64,000 bases of DNA from Sclerotinia nivalis (taxonomy: Eukaryota > Ascomycota > Leotiomycetes > Helotiales > Sclerotiniaceae), in NCBI GenBank assembly GCA_029531795.1, contig JAPEIS010000004.1, forward strand, positions 1,488,001 to 1,552,000, read 5' to 3'. The notes beneath the pieces are model-generated. The model did not search any database, was not told the DNA's origin, and saw nothing but the letters and a program-made list of their open reading frames with translations. Made by a program: the position numbers and the translations under genes. Of the stretch, positions 12,241-22,715 are shown in pieces (position 1 is the stretch's first letter; the number at the start of each line of letters is the position of its first letter).

Positions 12241-13800
12241 CGCATTGTATAATATAGAAATGATAATAGCAAAAGAATTATATCGAGATATGAAAGCTGA
12301 AGCTACAATTTGTATACTTCTACCTGAAATCAATTCTATTATACGATTTTCACCCAAAAACCGAAAAATCTTAACATTAGCACCTTTAAAAATACCTCTC
12401 GAATACAAAGAATATAAACAGGCTTTTTCTAAAGATGAAAACAGCTTGCTTCCCGATCATCATCCAATGGAACATCGCATTGATCTCGAACCTGGAACTA
12501 CTCCATTTTAAAAATCAATATACACTTTATCAGAACAAGAATTAACTATTCTACAACAATACCTTAACGAATATCAAAAGAAAAATTGAATCCGCTATTC
12601 GATTAGCTCTATTGATGCACCAATTATATTTATACCAAAGAAAGATGATGGTTATCGATTATGTATTGATTATCGTGGCCTTAATAAAATTACGAAAAAG
12701 GATCGTATATCTTTACCTTTAATTAGCGAATCTTTAGATCGTTTAAGACAAGGGGTCTTTTTCACAAAATTCGATTTGAAAGATGCTTATCATCGAATAC
12801 GTATACAGGAAGGCGATAAATGGAAGACGGCTTTCCGTATTCGATATAGCCAATTTGAATATCTAGTTATGCCTTTTGGTTTAACGAATGCTTCTACAAC
12901 TTTTCAAATTTATATTAATCAAGCACTCATTGGTTTTACAGATAGTATTTGTATTATATATTTAGACGATATTCTCATTTATTCTAAAGACAAGGAAATA
13001 TATACCGTCGACGTTCGCAAAGTTCTCGCTAAATTGATTGAATATAAACTTTATGTGAAATTGAAGAAATATATATTTTATACATATGAAATCGAATTCT
13101 TAGGCTTTATTGTATCAGAAAAAGGCGTCACTATGGAACCAAGCCGAATTCAGACAATTACAGAATGACCTAAACCAAAATCGCTCCGTGATATCCAAGT
13201 TTTCCTAGGCTTTGCAAACTTCTACTGTCGATTTATCGCCGGATATTCACGAGTAGCTTATGGTTTAACCGATTTATTAAAAGGCACCAAAAAAGGAAAA
13301 GCTGTATTAGAATTTAAATGGACTAAGGAGGCTCAGGAAGCCTTTGATAATCTAAAGAAGGCATTCACTACTGTACCAATACTTAGACATTTTGAATTAG
13401 CCCTTCGAATCTTATTCGAAACAGATGCTTCTGGATTTGCTTTAGGATGTGTACTTTCTCAATTATTTTTTGACGATCTAAATGATCCTACTGTTTCCCG
13501 ATGGCATCCCGTTGCCTTTTATTCAAGAAAACTCACTTCAATTGAGCAAAGATATTTTATATATAATCAAGAACTTTTAACTATTTATATAGCTTTTGTT
13601 CAATAGCGGTATTATGTCGCAAGTAGTCAGTATACAATTATAGTCAAAACGGATCACAATAGTCTTCAATATTTTATGAAAACAAAACAATTTAATGGAC
13701 GACAAGCATGATAGGCTGAAGTTTTAGCTGTTTACGATTTCATAATCACATATAGATCCGGAAAATTGAACCCTGCTAATGATCTATCAAGAAGACCCGA
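12241..13800 (+). pseudogene. Gypsy-3 reverse transcriptase and RNase H remnant
   Basis: RT motifs follow one another on the plus strand: YRLCIDYRGLNK (12650-12690), FTKFDLKDAYHRIRI (12760-12800), MPFGLTNAS (12868-12895), the catalytic YLDDILIYSKD (12957-12990) and FLGFIVSEKGV (13100-13135). RNase H follows with LRILFETDASGFALG (13408-13450), KLTSIEQRY, ELLTIY and TDHNSLQYF (13650-13677). Stops at 13166, 13603 and 13709-13716 interrupt it. The catalytic aspartates are still present, so the loss is through stops rather than active-site change. Confidence 0.93.
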
Positions 13801-15300
13801 TTATGCCGAAGATGTGAATGGAATTAACGAAATACTATCTACATTACAAAACAAATTAAGGAACACTGCAGTTATTGTTGTACTTTTTTATCTGTCCACA
13901 ATAGAAACAGAATCCCTGAGAAATATAATAGGCCTTTTTCAAAGGAATAGGTATAGCTTGCCCCTTCGTGACTCAGGAAGGTCATTAGTGATGATTAATT
14001 GCAAACAATCGCTATTACATCGGTTGGTTTGTATATTGACAGCTGACGAAACAGCATTCGAATCTATATCTGAGCCAATGAGAAATACTTTGTTGCGGTT
14101 TCAGGAGAATGACGATTTTACAAAGAATAAAGAGTATCTGAAGTTTAGAAGTAGTTCCGCTGGAAACGCTGCATTTTGACAAATCAACACTGATAGTTTA
14201 CTCAAGTATAATGGGTATGCCTTCGTATCGCCAGATAATACTATGAAAGCAGAAATCTTACAGATCCATCACAATAATCCTATGGGGGGTCATTGGGGTG
14301 TTAAGAAAACATAGGAAATCTTGAAAAGCAAGTATTTTTGGTATAATATGATAAAAGATATAAAAAGGCATATACAGACATATACTATCTGTCAACAGAC
14401 AGCCGTGAAACGGTATCGGTCTCACAGCGAATTACAAATCTTACCACTTCCTTCAGATCCTTGGAAAGAAATAATAATGAATTTTGTTACAGATTTACCC
14501 CCTTCTAAAATAGATAAACATGTATACAATGCTGTACTTGTGATTGTCGATAGATACACGAAACTCGCTCGATACATTCCAATTAATAAAACAATAACTT
14601 TACTAAAACTAATAGAAATTCTATTTCGATATATTTTTAAAGACTTCGGTACACCGAAAGGGATAATATCTGACAAAGGACCACAATTTGCAAGTAAATT
14701 TTGAAGCAGTTTAATATTTTATTTAAGAATTCGCCGCAAATTATCCACCGCATTTCATCCACAAACCGATAATCAAACAGAACATCAAAATCAAAATCTA
14801 ATTCATTATATTACTTGTTATACAAATTGGAGATAGGATGATTAGACTGCACTACTACCCTTAGCAGAATTCACATATAATACAACATAGCACAGTACAA
14901 TTGGAGAAGCACCTTTCAAAGCAATATATAGATATCTACCTACTTTCAACTACATCAACGAGAATACCGATACCGAAGGGAAGGCACCCGCTGCAAAAAA
15001 ACATATTGAATCGTTGAATCAAGAAAGGACAAAATTAACAGAGATTTGGGAAAAGTCTACAAAAAGGAGATCAGAGAATAATAAGAAGGATTTACCCCAA
15101 CGATTTCATATCGACAATAAAGTTATACTCAGTACCAAAAACATTAAACAATTATAATCCAAAAAGAAATTTTCCGATCGCTTTATAAGCCTCTTTACTA
15201 TCATCAATATTATAAACAATAAACAAATATATAAACTAGCACTTCCATCATCATACAAAATATACAACGTCTTCCATATTTCTTTACTAGAACTATAGCA
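13801..15300 (+). pseudogene. Gypsy-3 integrase remnant
   Basis: After a linker, the zinc module is at 14262-14415 (HHNNPMGGHWG, later TICQQTAVKR with one cysteine lost). The DDE core begins at 14460 with NFVTDLPPSK (first aspartate) and has GIISDKGPQFASKF (second aspartate, about 14660-14700). It continues with FHPQTDNQTEHQ near 14752-14785, containing the catalytic glutamate. A stop after ASKF and others downstream break it. The C-terminal GPY/F-like region is at about 15170-15300. Confidence 0.9.
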
Positions 15301-15545
15301 TCAACATAATAATATCGTTGATCCTCCGCCTCCTAAAGAAATTGATGGATATATAAAATATAAAGTTGAAAAGATATTAGTATATAGGAAAAAAGGACAA
15401 AGAATGCAATATTTAGTACAATAGAAAAGCTATCAACCAGCAAAAGATATTTGGGAAGCTTCACGAAATTTAACGCATATCAAAAGACAATTGGAAAACT
15501 ATGAAAAGGAAAATACATCATCTATACAATAAAGGCAAAGAACTA
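15301..15545 (+). pseudogene. Gypsy-3 chromodomain remnant
   Basis: The polyprotein ends with a chromodomain: YKVEKILVYRKKGQRMQYLV (15358-15418), one stop, then KSYQPAKDIWEASRNLTHI. The aromatic positions of the methyl-lysine pocket are partly visible. Chromodomains steer chromovirus integration to histone-methylated chromatin, which fits an element found inside another silenced transposon. Confidence 0.85.
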
Positions 15546-16047
15546 AAAAGTAATACGATTGAAACACATTGCAAAAACACTCACTCACTTTACCTATTAT
15601 TTTGAAAACCTTTCTAATACATTAATTTTCCTTTGCCATATAGTATTCACACTTCCTCCACTCCCTCACCTCTATCTTCAACAAACCATCCTCCCCAATA
15701 TTATCAGAATTTTCATCAGTATCTGGCTCAACCGATTAATAAAACATACATCTGATATGCTCCTCAACGACAGGATTACGATGTATAACTTATAATATCC
15801 ATGTACCAGAAAGAGAGCTGTCTACGGTTCGAAGTCTTGATCCGACAGGTTCGTTAACGACTAATTATCGATCAATAAAGATTCATTATATTCATTGTTT
15901 GGAAACAAAAGCCCTTTCATATGAATCATACTCACCTAGAATATTACTTACAATATCAGGGCTAGAAAAATTTAACAAATCCCTATCCCCAATTGCTTCC
16001 TTGCCCATTATTGGCATACTTGATTTCATCAAGGGAACAAATGTTTC
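15546..16047. other. Gypsy-3 spacer between chromodomain and antisense gene
   Basis: No convincing frame on either strand. The plus frame at 15559-15795 has no family features and is AT-biased. Confidence 0.5.
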
Positions 16048-17051
16048 TTAACGCTTCGCCAACAATACCACACTTGATTCCAGAATAGTACTCAATATAC
16101 TAAAGCTTTTTGAAAACGAAGAAGATATATTAACCACAACAGAAGTTTTAGTCTTCTCCTTCTTGGACTTTTTAGAAACCAAGGATTTTCCATTGTCAGT
16201 CGATTCAATATCCTCATCATCATTATCGAAAAGTTCAACAGGTTTCGATATCTTTCTTTTTGCGAAAACCAATTTGCGAACTTCTCCAATCTTCTTTGTT
16301 TTAAAAATAGAAAGTAAAACTATTTATTCCTTCTTTATTATACGATCGCCAATATTCTGTATACCTTTTGTTTTACCTTTGACACTTTTGCAATTTGCTC
16401 GTTTTGCTGGAGCACAAAAGGATTTCGACGATTTGGATCGAATAGGGGCAACATCAGAACTATTCTCTTCACTAAAGGTATCCTCCAATTTAACCTCACT
16501 TGCTAATATATCCACAGAATTTTGTTTTAACTAATAGAAAATTAATCAAAAGCATTTATAAACATTATAGATATACCAACAAAATATCGAAACAAATCCA
16601 CATCAGTTTCGAGCAACTTTACCCCTTTCTCCACCTATACATTCAACACTAATACAGCCTCTTTCGTATCCCGAGATTCTCGCTTTAAACCATACTTCTT
16701 TTGTTTACAAAGAAAAACTTCCACTCTTCGAGTAAAATTAAACTGACGACCATTTAAACTTCTTCGAATTATTGTTTCTTCTGGAGAACCTGCTAAAGCC
16801 GCTTTCCATTCGCAACATAACCGCAACATTCGATTTATAACAGAATGAAATACTTCTGATAATACATCACAAGTTTTCTTCTTTCGGGTACATTCGATAC
16901 ATGATAAATCGACTCCTTTGGGAAAGAAACATTCCTCACTGATTACCTCCCCATCTAGTAGAACTTTTCTACTATCGTAATTGGCTATACGCTTAATACA
17001 GCAGAGACAAATTGATTGTATGAATTGTAAAGATAAACGAACAGATCGCAT
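16048..17051 (-). pseudogene. Antisense spliced gene inside gypsy-3
   Basis: Minus strand, ATG at 17051. Exon 1 is 17051-16581 (157 codons). A 50-bp segment, 16580-16531, begins GTTGGT and ends TATTAG with a TTGATTAAT branch-like site. Exon 2, 16530-16048, gives another 160 codons and a stop. Removing the 50 bp joins the two frames in phase, for about 317 residues. Only two internal stops occur (TAG near 16636, TAA near 16325), both at RIP-type codons. The N-terminal half has a cysteine cluster (CLCC, then a cysteine, then LSCIECTRKKKTC) suggesting zinc binding. The C-terminal half is acidic then basic, with KKSKKEKTK as a possible nuclear signal. Function unknown. It is antisense to pol, between the chromodomain and the 3' LTR. 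Confidence 0.7.
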
Positions 17052-17357
17052 TGCTAATTCGAAAGCTTAATAAAACATATTGAAGGTATTCAGGAATTTG
17101 ATAGTATTATCGCAATATCAACAAGAGAATTGCAGGAAATTGAAATGAAGAATTGAAAAGTTTATAATACTCTAATAAAGCGAACTACACATTATTATTA
17201 TTTATATTTTGTTTATATTTATTTATTACACAAAAGACCAAACACTATATTCATATTGTTGCCCAACGGCATCTCGCATCTGGCAAATGATTTAAGAACA
17301 ACAAACGACTTCAGAACCAATAGACTTCTCAAGAGCGAAACCTTGAAGGGAAGGCTC
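17052..17357 (+). other. Gypsy-3 3' non-coding stretch with polypurine tract
   Basis: AT-rich, no gene. It holds the polypurine tract GAAGGGAAGG just before the 3' LTR, and it would contain any promoter of the antisense gene. Confidence 0.6.
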
Positions 17358-17642
17358 TGTTACAATCACACAACAATTTCATCAAAACAAGAAACCTAAA
17401 CGGAGGCGTTTTCATTTCGAATCATCAACGTAGAAACGTCATCGATCAGTTTGGAATGTTTAGTAAACAAACTTCTTTGTATTGCTTATGAAAGGACAGG
17501 AATAATAACGAACTATAGGCGTTCTGATATCTCTTTATTGATTGAACTTAAAAGTAATAGTTTATTCATGATTAGAAAAGATAATGAAAAGTTTGGCTAC
17601 GGTTTTACGACTAATTGATTCTTTGCCTATGTGATCTTAACA
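17358..17642 (+). repeat. Gypsy-3 3' LTR
   Basis: 285 bp, the same length as the 5' LTR at 10252-10536, followed directly by the second TCTGT. Confidence 0.95.
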
Positions 17643-18156
17643 TCTGTTATCGTTTACATCAAAGAATCTTTCTTGTAAAAAGCTAACTAAAACGAAATAA
17701 ATCTAATCCAATTGTTTTAATATGATCTAATTTTGAGTTCGGATTTCGTAGTTTTCTTTTTGTAGGTTTTGAAGATTTGTTATTCCAACTACAAAAGGAA
17801 CTGATTCTCCTCGAATTAGTGAACACAAAGACAAACTTATAGTTACCGTTTCGTCGACTCCTATATCAAATCCAGGATCTTCCTTTTGTCTAGTTTGTTC
17901 GATTTGAACTTGTAATTCCGCTACAACAGACTCAACAGTAATAAACAAAGGTATACAGGGTTTTCTCGAACAAATAGATATAACAATAATACCGATGAAA
18001 ATTCGGAAAGGTTAATCGGATATATATAAAGAGTTTCGTTAATTCAATAACCTCGATAGATATAATTAGTTAGATATTCTGGCCTTCTCAGGGGATATTA
18101 TAGCCTTCCTAAAAGATATTCTATCCTTCTCAGGAGTGCTAATAAGTTTGTTATAA
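17643..18156 (-). pseudogene. Gypsy-1 gag start and leader
   Basis: The minus frame 17948-17727 (MFITVESVVAELQVQIEQT, then an acidic stretch) is the N-terminal part of gypsy-1 gag, separated from its continuation at 10246 by gypsy-3. Next to the LTR, 18073-18135 contains three tandem 21-bp units starting GATATT, each with a CCTTC core; they lie in the element leader. Confidence 0.6.
18073..18135. repeat. Three tandem 21-bp units in gypsy-1 leader
   Basis: The units start at 18073, 18094 and 18115. Each begins GATATT and has CCTTC at the same offset. They differ from each other at a few positions, mostly transitions. Confidence 0.75.
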
Positions 18157-18409
18157 TATAATAATAATCTTAATTTAAAGTATAATAAAATGAATCAATT
18201 AATCTATATTAGAGAATAACAAACTACTGTACCAAATACAATAGAGTTGAGCCTTTTATGGTCCCCTCGGAGGGGACCAAAGCTCTAAGCGAATACAGGG
18301 TGAAATAAATGAAATAATAACCTGAGGCATTTTGGTCCCTTCGGAGGGGACCAAAAGCCGAAAGAATGACCTAAGGCATTAAGGCATACAAAATAACAGG
18401 ATCGTCATA
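18157..18409 (-). repeat. Gypsy-1 5' LTR with two dyad hairpins
   Basis: The partner of 3694-3946. It contains two GC-rich dyads: 18259-18279 (TGGTCCCCT, loop CGG, AGGGGACCA) and 18330-18356 (TTTTGGTCCC, 7-base loop, GGGACCAAAA). In this AT-rich element they stand out as likely RNA hairpins in the transcribed LTR. Confidence 0.93.
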
Positions 18410-18414
18410 CATAC

Positions 18415-18900
18415 TTGGGATCACTCGACTATATTATTCACAATATTGGAAAAAATTTTGTAAGCAAAGAATTCAAACAATATACTGAAGCAATAGCAAT
18501 CATTACAAAAAGCATACTCGTTGAAGCATATTGATTGATCGGAATGATCGAACAGTACTATCAAATCGTTCGATATACATACAGGATCATCGAGGAGGAA
18601 TTGAAGGGTATCGGTATAACAAAGAAGACAACATTATAGATGGCAATGAAGACAATTAACGATATTGCTAATCCCGATAGTATAATACCTATTCTTTTAA
18701 TTTTCGGAGTATACCTTCGAATATATGAACTCGATCCATTAATATCTACTATACAACAACGAATCAATGCAATCAGGAAAGCCAATAACGAAATCAAGAA
18801 ATTTCGAACCGAAAGATAGATAGCAGATATGCTAAATCAAAAAAATGATCTAAATATAATTCCAATCTATGATTTATCAATCAATTCGAAGGTTTGGATA
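18415..18900 (+). pseudogene. Copia integrase, right part
   Basis: This continues from 3693. It has DYIIHNIGKNFVSKEF (18424-18465), carrying the region of the second catalytic aspartate, and GMIEQYYQIV (18541-18570), with the catalytic glutamate. An RTYRIIEEELKG-like helix and a conserved proline-poor tail follow, to about 18900. Stops occur at tryptophan or glutamine codons. Confidence 0.85.
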
Positions 18901-20141
18901 TGAAAAGAAAGAAACAATTGTATTACTAATTGGATTGGATTATTCACATTATTGAATATCAAAGGCGAAATGTATATAATACAATTACTAAGTGAACTAA
19001 CAATTTTTCGATCTACTATAATAAAACTTTATATAGAAAAATCAGAATTTGTTATACAAAAAGAATCAATAATAATAATCATTCTGAAGGATCTGGAAAC
19101 TATATCTCAAGAAAAATTTAAGATACATTTTAAAAACTCTGTACAAACCAATTCTAACATTCTTCAAATCGTTGTTCCACTAATAAAAACATTACGTAAT
19201 ACTATCAATACAATATCTATAGAAACTACAGCAAACTACATCACCAATGGTATAACAGAAACCCCGAACTTGACAATTTACCTTCAAAACAATGAGGAAA
19301 AGGAATTCACCGATATTCTAAACGAAACCCTTTTAGCTACAGATACAGCTCAAGAACTATCGATCTACAAAGAATCGAAACGAAAAGAAATCAATGGTTT
19401 AATAAAAAACAATGTTTTCGAAATCATACAAAAATCGGATATACCTGAAAACACAAGAATATTCAAATCCAGATTCATCGATGAAATCAAAAACGAAGAT
19501 ATTGAAAAAGCATTCCCCAAATCGAGGTTTGTAGTTCAAGTATAGAACGATACGGAAAAAGGAATAGTATTCACTCAATCGCCTACAATTCAACAAGCAA
19601 ACCAACGTTTCGCATTGAATATTATAATCATTTTATAGGCAATCAAAAAGCAAACAACTTTGTACATTAGAAATATCATTCAAGCCTACATACAAGCAAT
19701 ATCTAATCTGATACGATTATTCTACATATTCCCATCTAAGGAAATGGGATTTCCAAAGGGAATAATCTTACAAATTATCAAATCCCTTTACAGTGTATTA
19801 GAAACTGGAAACTATTGGTTTGGCATTTATCACAATCATCACTTCACGGTACTACAAATGATCCAATCAACTTACGACCCTTGTCTTCTGTATACCAAAC
19901 AAGAAAATGAAGCATTTGGACTAATAGAACTTCAAACAAATGACACAATTATTATAACCAATAAAGTATTTATAAATAGAAAGCAAGAAGAACTCGAAAA
20001 CACAAAGTTCCTTACAAAAAATCAAGAAGCCCTAATATTTGAGAACCTTTTCAAATTCAATGGAATCGTTATCATTCAAGCAAAAGACAGCTCTATTTAT
20101 ATCAATCAAGAAAAGCAATGTATAAATCCATAATCTATGAA
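18901..20141 (+). pseudogene. Copia reverse transcriptase remnant
   Basis: After a linker (18952-19340), RT begins with KESKRKEINGLIKNNVFEI (19370-19430) and RIFKSRFIDEIKN (19459-19500). The fingers continue past a stop at 19543. GFPKGIILQIIKSLYSVLE (19747-19803) is the usual L-K-S-L-Y segment. LQTNDTIIITN at about 19930-19960 stands where the catalytic Q-D-D box should be, with one aspartate changed to asparagine. RT copies the element RNA; this one cannot be active. Confidence 0.88.
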
Positions 20142-20935
20142 AACGCAATCTACCGATATTTATAGAACAAAAGGAAAAGTCAGAAAAGGAACAATTCTAA
20201 AGGATTAATATATTACTCAATGTACTAAAGGCGCTTACATTGCAATAATGTATCAACCAGAAGTATCTTTCGTACTTTCCTTTGCTGTCCAGATTATTAA
20301 CCCCAAAAAGAAAGATGCGAAATTGATGAATAAAACAATCCAATGGCAAATGGATAATTCAATCAAAGGATTGAAATTCGTGCCACTCAACCTCGAATCC
20401 TTAAAACTAGTTGTATTCATAGATGCGTCTTTCGCCAACAACCAAGACCTTTCTTCCCAGATCGGATATGTTATTGTACTAATGGACAAGAACAACAAGG
20501 CGAACTTAGTTCATTGATCATTTGTCAAATGCAAGAGGATCACCAGAAGCGTACTAGCATCAGAACTCTATAGTATAGTCTTAGGGTTCGATGTTAGCGC
20601 AGCCCTAAAGAACATTATTGGAGGTATATTACCTAAACAAAAAGTACCATTAATTATATACACAGATTCGAAATCCCTCTATGATTGTCTTACGAAACTA
20701 AGCTTAACCCGAAAGAAAAGATTGATAATCGATCTAATAGCTCTCCGACAATCTTACGAACATCGGGAGATAATGGAAATCAAATAGATCAATAAAGAAT
20801 CCAACCCGACGGACACAATAACTAAAGCAAAACCATACCAGACTCTTAAAGACCTAATAGAAAATAACACAATCAAAATTAAGATCACAAAATAAATAGA
20901 AAAACCAGAACTGAAAGGAAAGTAATAAAAAATAA
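20142..20935 (+). pseudogene. Copia RNase H remnant
   Basis: KLVVFIDASFANNQDLSSQIGYV (in parts from 20407) gives the first RNase H aspartate. VLASELYSIVLGFD (20550-20590) gives the glutamate, and IYTDSKSLYDCL (20658-20693) the second aspartate. The domain ends near 20895 with an intact-looking tail. Two stops at tryptophan positions break it. It would degrade the RNA strand during reverse transcription. Confidence 0.9.
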
Positions 20936-21058
20936 AAATAAAAAAAATATTAGAAAACTAAAAAACTAAAGCTAATAACCTACAGAACAGGTAAATGAAC
21001 AAAGCAACTAACAAAAGAATCATTTCACATAATATCTCGACTTTTAGATAATTGCCAG
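20936..21058 (+). other. Copia 3' untranslated stretch before 3' LTR
   Basis: A-rich, with no gene. No clear polypurine tract touches the LTR at 21059. Confidence 0.5.
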
Positions 21059-21134
21059 TGTTGAGATATTCATAATTCATCACGTGAATTCACTAGCGTT
21101 GACGCTAGTGCTTCGATCGCACTTCATATAATTC
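21059..21134 (+). repeat. Copia 3' LTR, left part, ending in LINE target site
   Basis: This starts TGTTGAGATATTC, a typical copia LTR terminus. It contains a perfect hairpin at 21091-21110 (CACTAGCGT, TG loop, ACGCTAGTG) and a TATA-like CATATAATTC at 21125-21134. It is interrupted after 21134 by LINE-A; the rest of the LTR resumes at 39396. The joined LTR would be about 180 bp. Confidence 0.85.
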
Positions 21135-21288
21135 ATCTCACAACATTTTCGAAGAATTGAATTTTTCGAAAAACGCGTTTATTATCGCGTTTTATTGATC
21201 AATCGATCGTTCTTATTATTCATAGGATTTAAAAACGAAACTTTTCAGCCCCGGCAGGCACTATACGGACGCGTTTCCGTTATTATAC
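21135..21288 (+). promoter_or_regulatory. LINE-A 5' untranslated region with conserved dyads
   Basis: AAAACGCG (21170-21177) and CGCGTTTT (21186-21193) form a hairpin stem, followed by the palindrome ATTGATCAAT. This part is identical to LINE-B for about 50 bases although the rest of both elements is heavily mutated. Non-LTR elements usually carry an internal promoter at the 5' end; that role here is inference. Confidence 0.55.
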
Positions 21289-22715
21289 CTCCCGCCCCCC
21301 CGATCCCCTCTCTCTTCCAATCTCTAATCAATATAATCAATACTGCTACTAATAGAACAAGCGAAGGTCAACAGATCTTCAATCCCATTGCTCTATTGTA
21401 GGACAAATACCTAAATACCGAAGCAATTCGAACCCTTCCTGTCCGACTCCATAAACCTCTGATTGTATTTTGTACCGATATCTCTTCTGTTGCAAATAAA
21501 CATTTCGATTTATATATCAATGGATCTCACCCTCCCCGAATTAACAAATCCCCTATTGTCCTTCCCGTTCAATCAAATCCCAAATCTTTCCAATAAAAAA
21601 CAAAAACTTTTACAATTCAATATCTTAAAGATTTTATTTATATTCAAAAAGTTATAATCTCTTTACTAATAAAAACTGAAAGCTAATTCAAAGTTCAATC
21701 CAAAACCTTAAACAAAACCGATATCCGTTTCTTTGTTTGTATCGGATTCGATTATCCAACCCGAAAAACTGGTTTCTTTGTTGTTTTTAGTGCATTAAAA
21801 AGACAATTGGGAAATAATACAAAACTTCTTAAAAAAATTCAAACAATAAACACTAAATTTGTATTATGTATAAACTCCCTAACGGATTTGATAACCTTGA
21901 AAAACCTTTCAAATATAATCGAAAAAGTATTCGAAATTTGCAAAATTGAATGACAATAATTATAGATTACTTATTGATTAAATTATATTTTACGAACTAT
22001 TACAACTTTGGGAGATTTATAATAATTGATTATTGTTCTAATCAAACCCGAAACTATATTCGAGATTATTAACGATAATACAGGATAACAAGCGATTCAA
22101 ACAATTGAATTTACATAAAGCAAAGAATCCGGATTGTATAATTCTATTTGGTTTGTAAGCTTTCTAGCTTTGCAATATACAGCCCTTTCTAAGAATCTTC
22201 GAATTCTAGGAACTATAATTAACACTTCTCAAATCGTCTTTAAACCCAAGATAATTCAATACACCCGATACTTTCAATAGCACAATACTCGAACTTGCTC
22301 TCGTCCCGAAAAATGCCGAATCTGCGGTACAATTAATCATACCGAAAAAAATTATTTTACTAAATGTAATACAATTTATAATTATCTAGCAAGATACCTA
22401 CACTGCGGAAGACCTCATTTAGTAAATAATCTTGGTTGCCTTCTTTGTCTTACCATTAAAGACCCCAAATCCAAAACAGAAAAACAAGTTATTCAGGAAA
22501 TATTAAAAGCAGCTAGAATCAAAATCTGTATCAATGCAAAATGCTTTAAAACCTCAAAAGTTGATTCCTCAATAGAAAAACCTATTGCCCCTTCAACTCC
22601 AATTCGAATTACCCTGATACCATTTTTGCTAATTTTACCTTCCTTCAAATATTCTAATTGCTTTATTATATTAAAATCTATTTCTTTTTCGATTTCGTTT
22701 AATGAATAATCCTAG
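21289..22715 (+). pseudogene. LINE-A ORF1 remnant
   Basis: ORF1 would begin at 21281-21289, where LINE-B has an ATG followed by proline-proline-alanine codons; here the ATG is ATA. The nucleic-acid-binding cysteine clusters are at 22300-22450: CRICGTINHTEK, then an LHCGRPHLVNN segment and a final cysteine pair. Frames change several times and stops are common. Confidence 0.75.

Larger units (their letters stand above)
10252..17642 (+). mobile_element. Gypsy-3: full-length Ty3/gypsy chromovirus, plus strand, inside gypsy-1
   Basis: The two 285-bp LTRs begin TGTTAC and end TTAACA, and the element is flanked by TCTGT on both sides. At 7391 bp it is complete and the least damaged element of the tower. 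Order inside: gag, protease, reverse transcriptase, RNase H, integrase, chromodomain, an antisense gene, a polypurine tract (GAAGGGAAGG at 17346-17355) and the 3' LTR. The plus orientation is opposite to its host gypsy-1. In-frame stops at CAA, CAG and TGG positions show RIP. Confidence 0.95.
3694..18409 (-). mobile_element. Gypsy-1: Ty3/gypsy retrotransposon, minus strand, interrupted by gypsy-3
   Basis: Two 253-bp LTRs (3694-3946 and 18157-18409) and a CATAC duplication bound the element. Both LTRs carry the same 9-bp terminal inverted repeat, TATGACGAT or its transition-mutated form. Pol reads on the minus strand from about 8140 down to 5950. The purine-rich tract AAGAGGGGGTGA on the minus strand, next to the LTR at 3946, also gives the minus orientation. 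Without gypsy-3 the element is about 7.3 kb. It lies in the copia integrase. About 2 kb of extra sequence follows the integrase, which is unusual. Confidence 0.93.
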
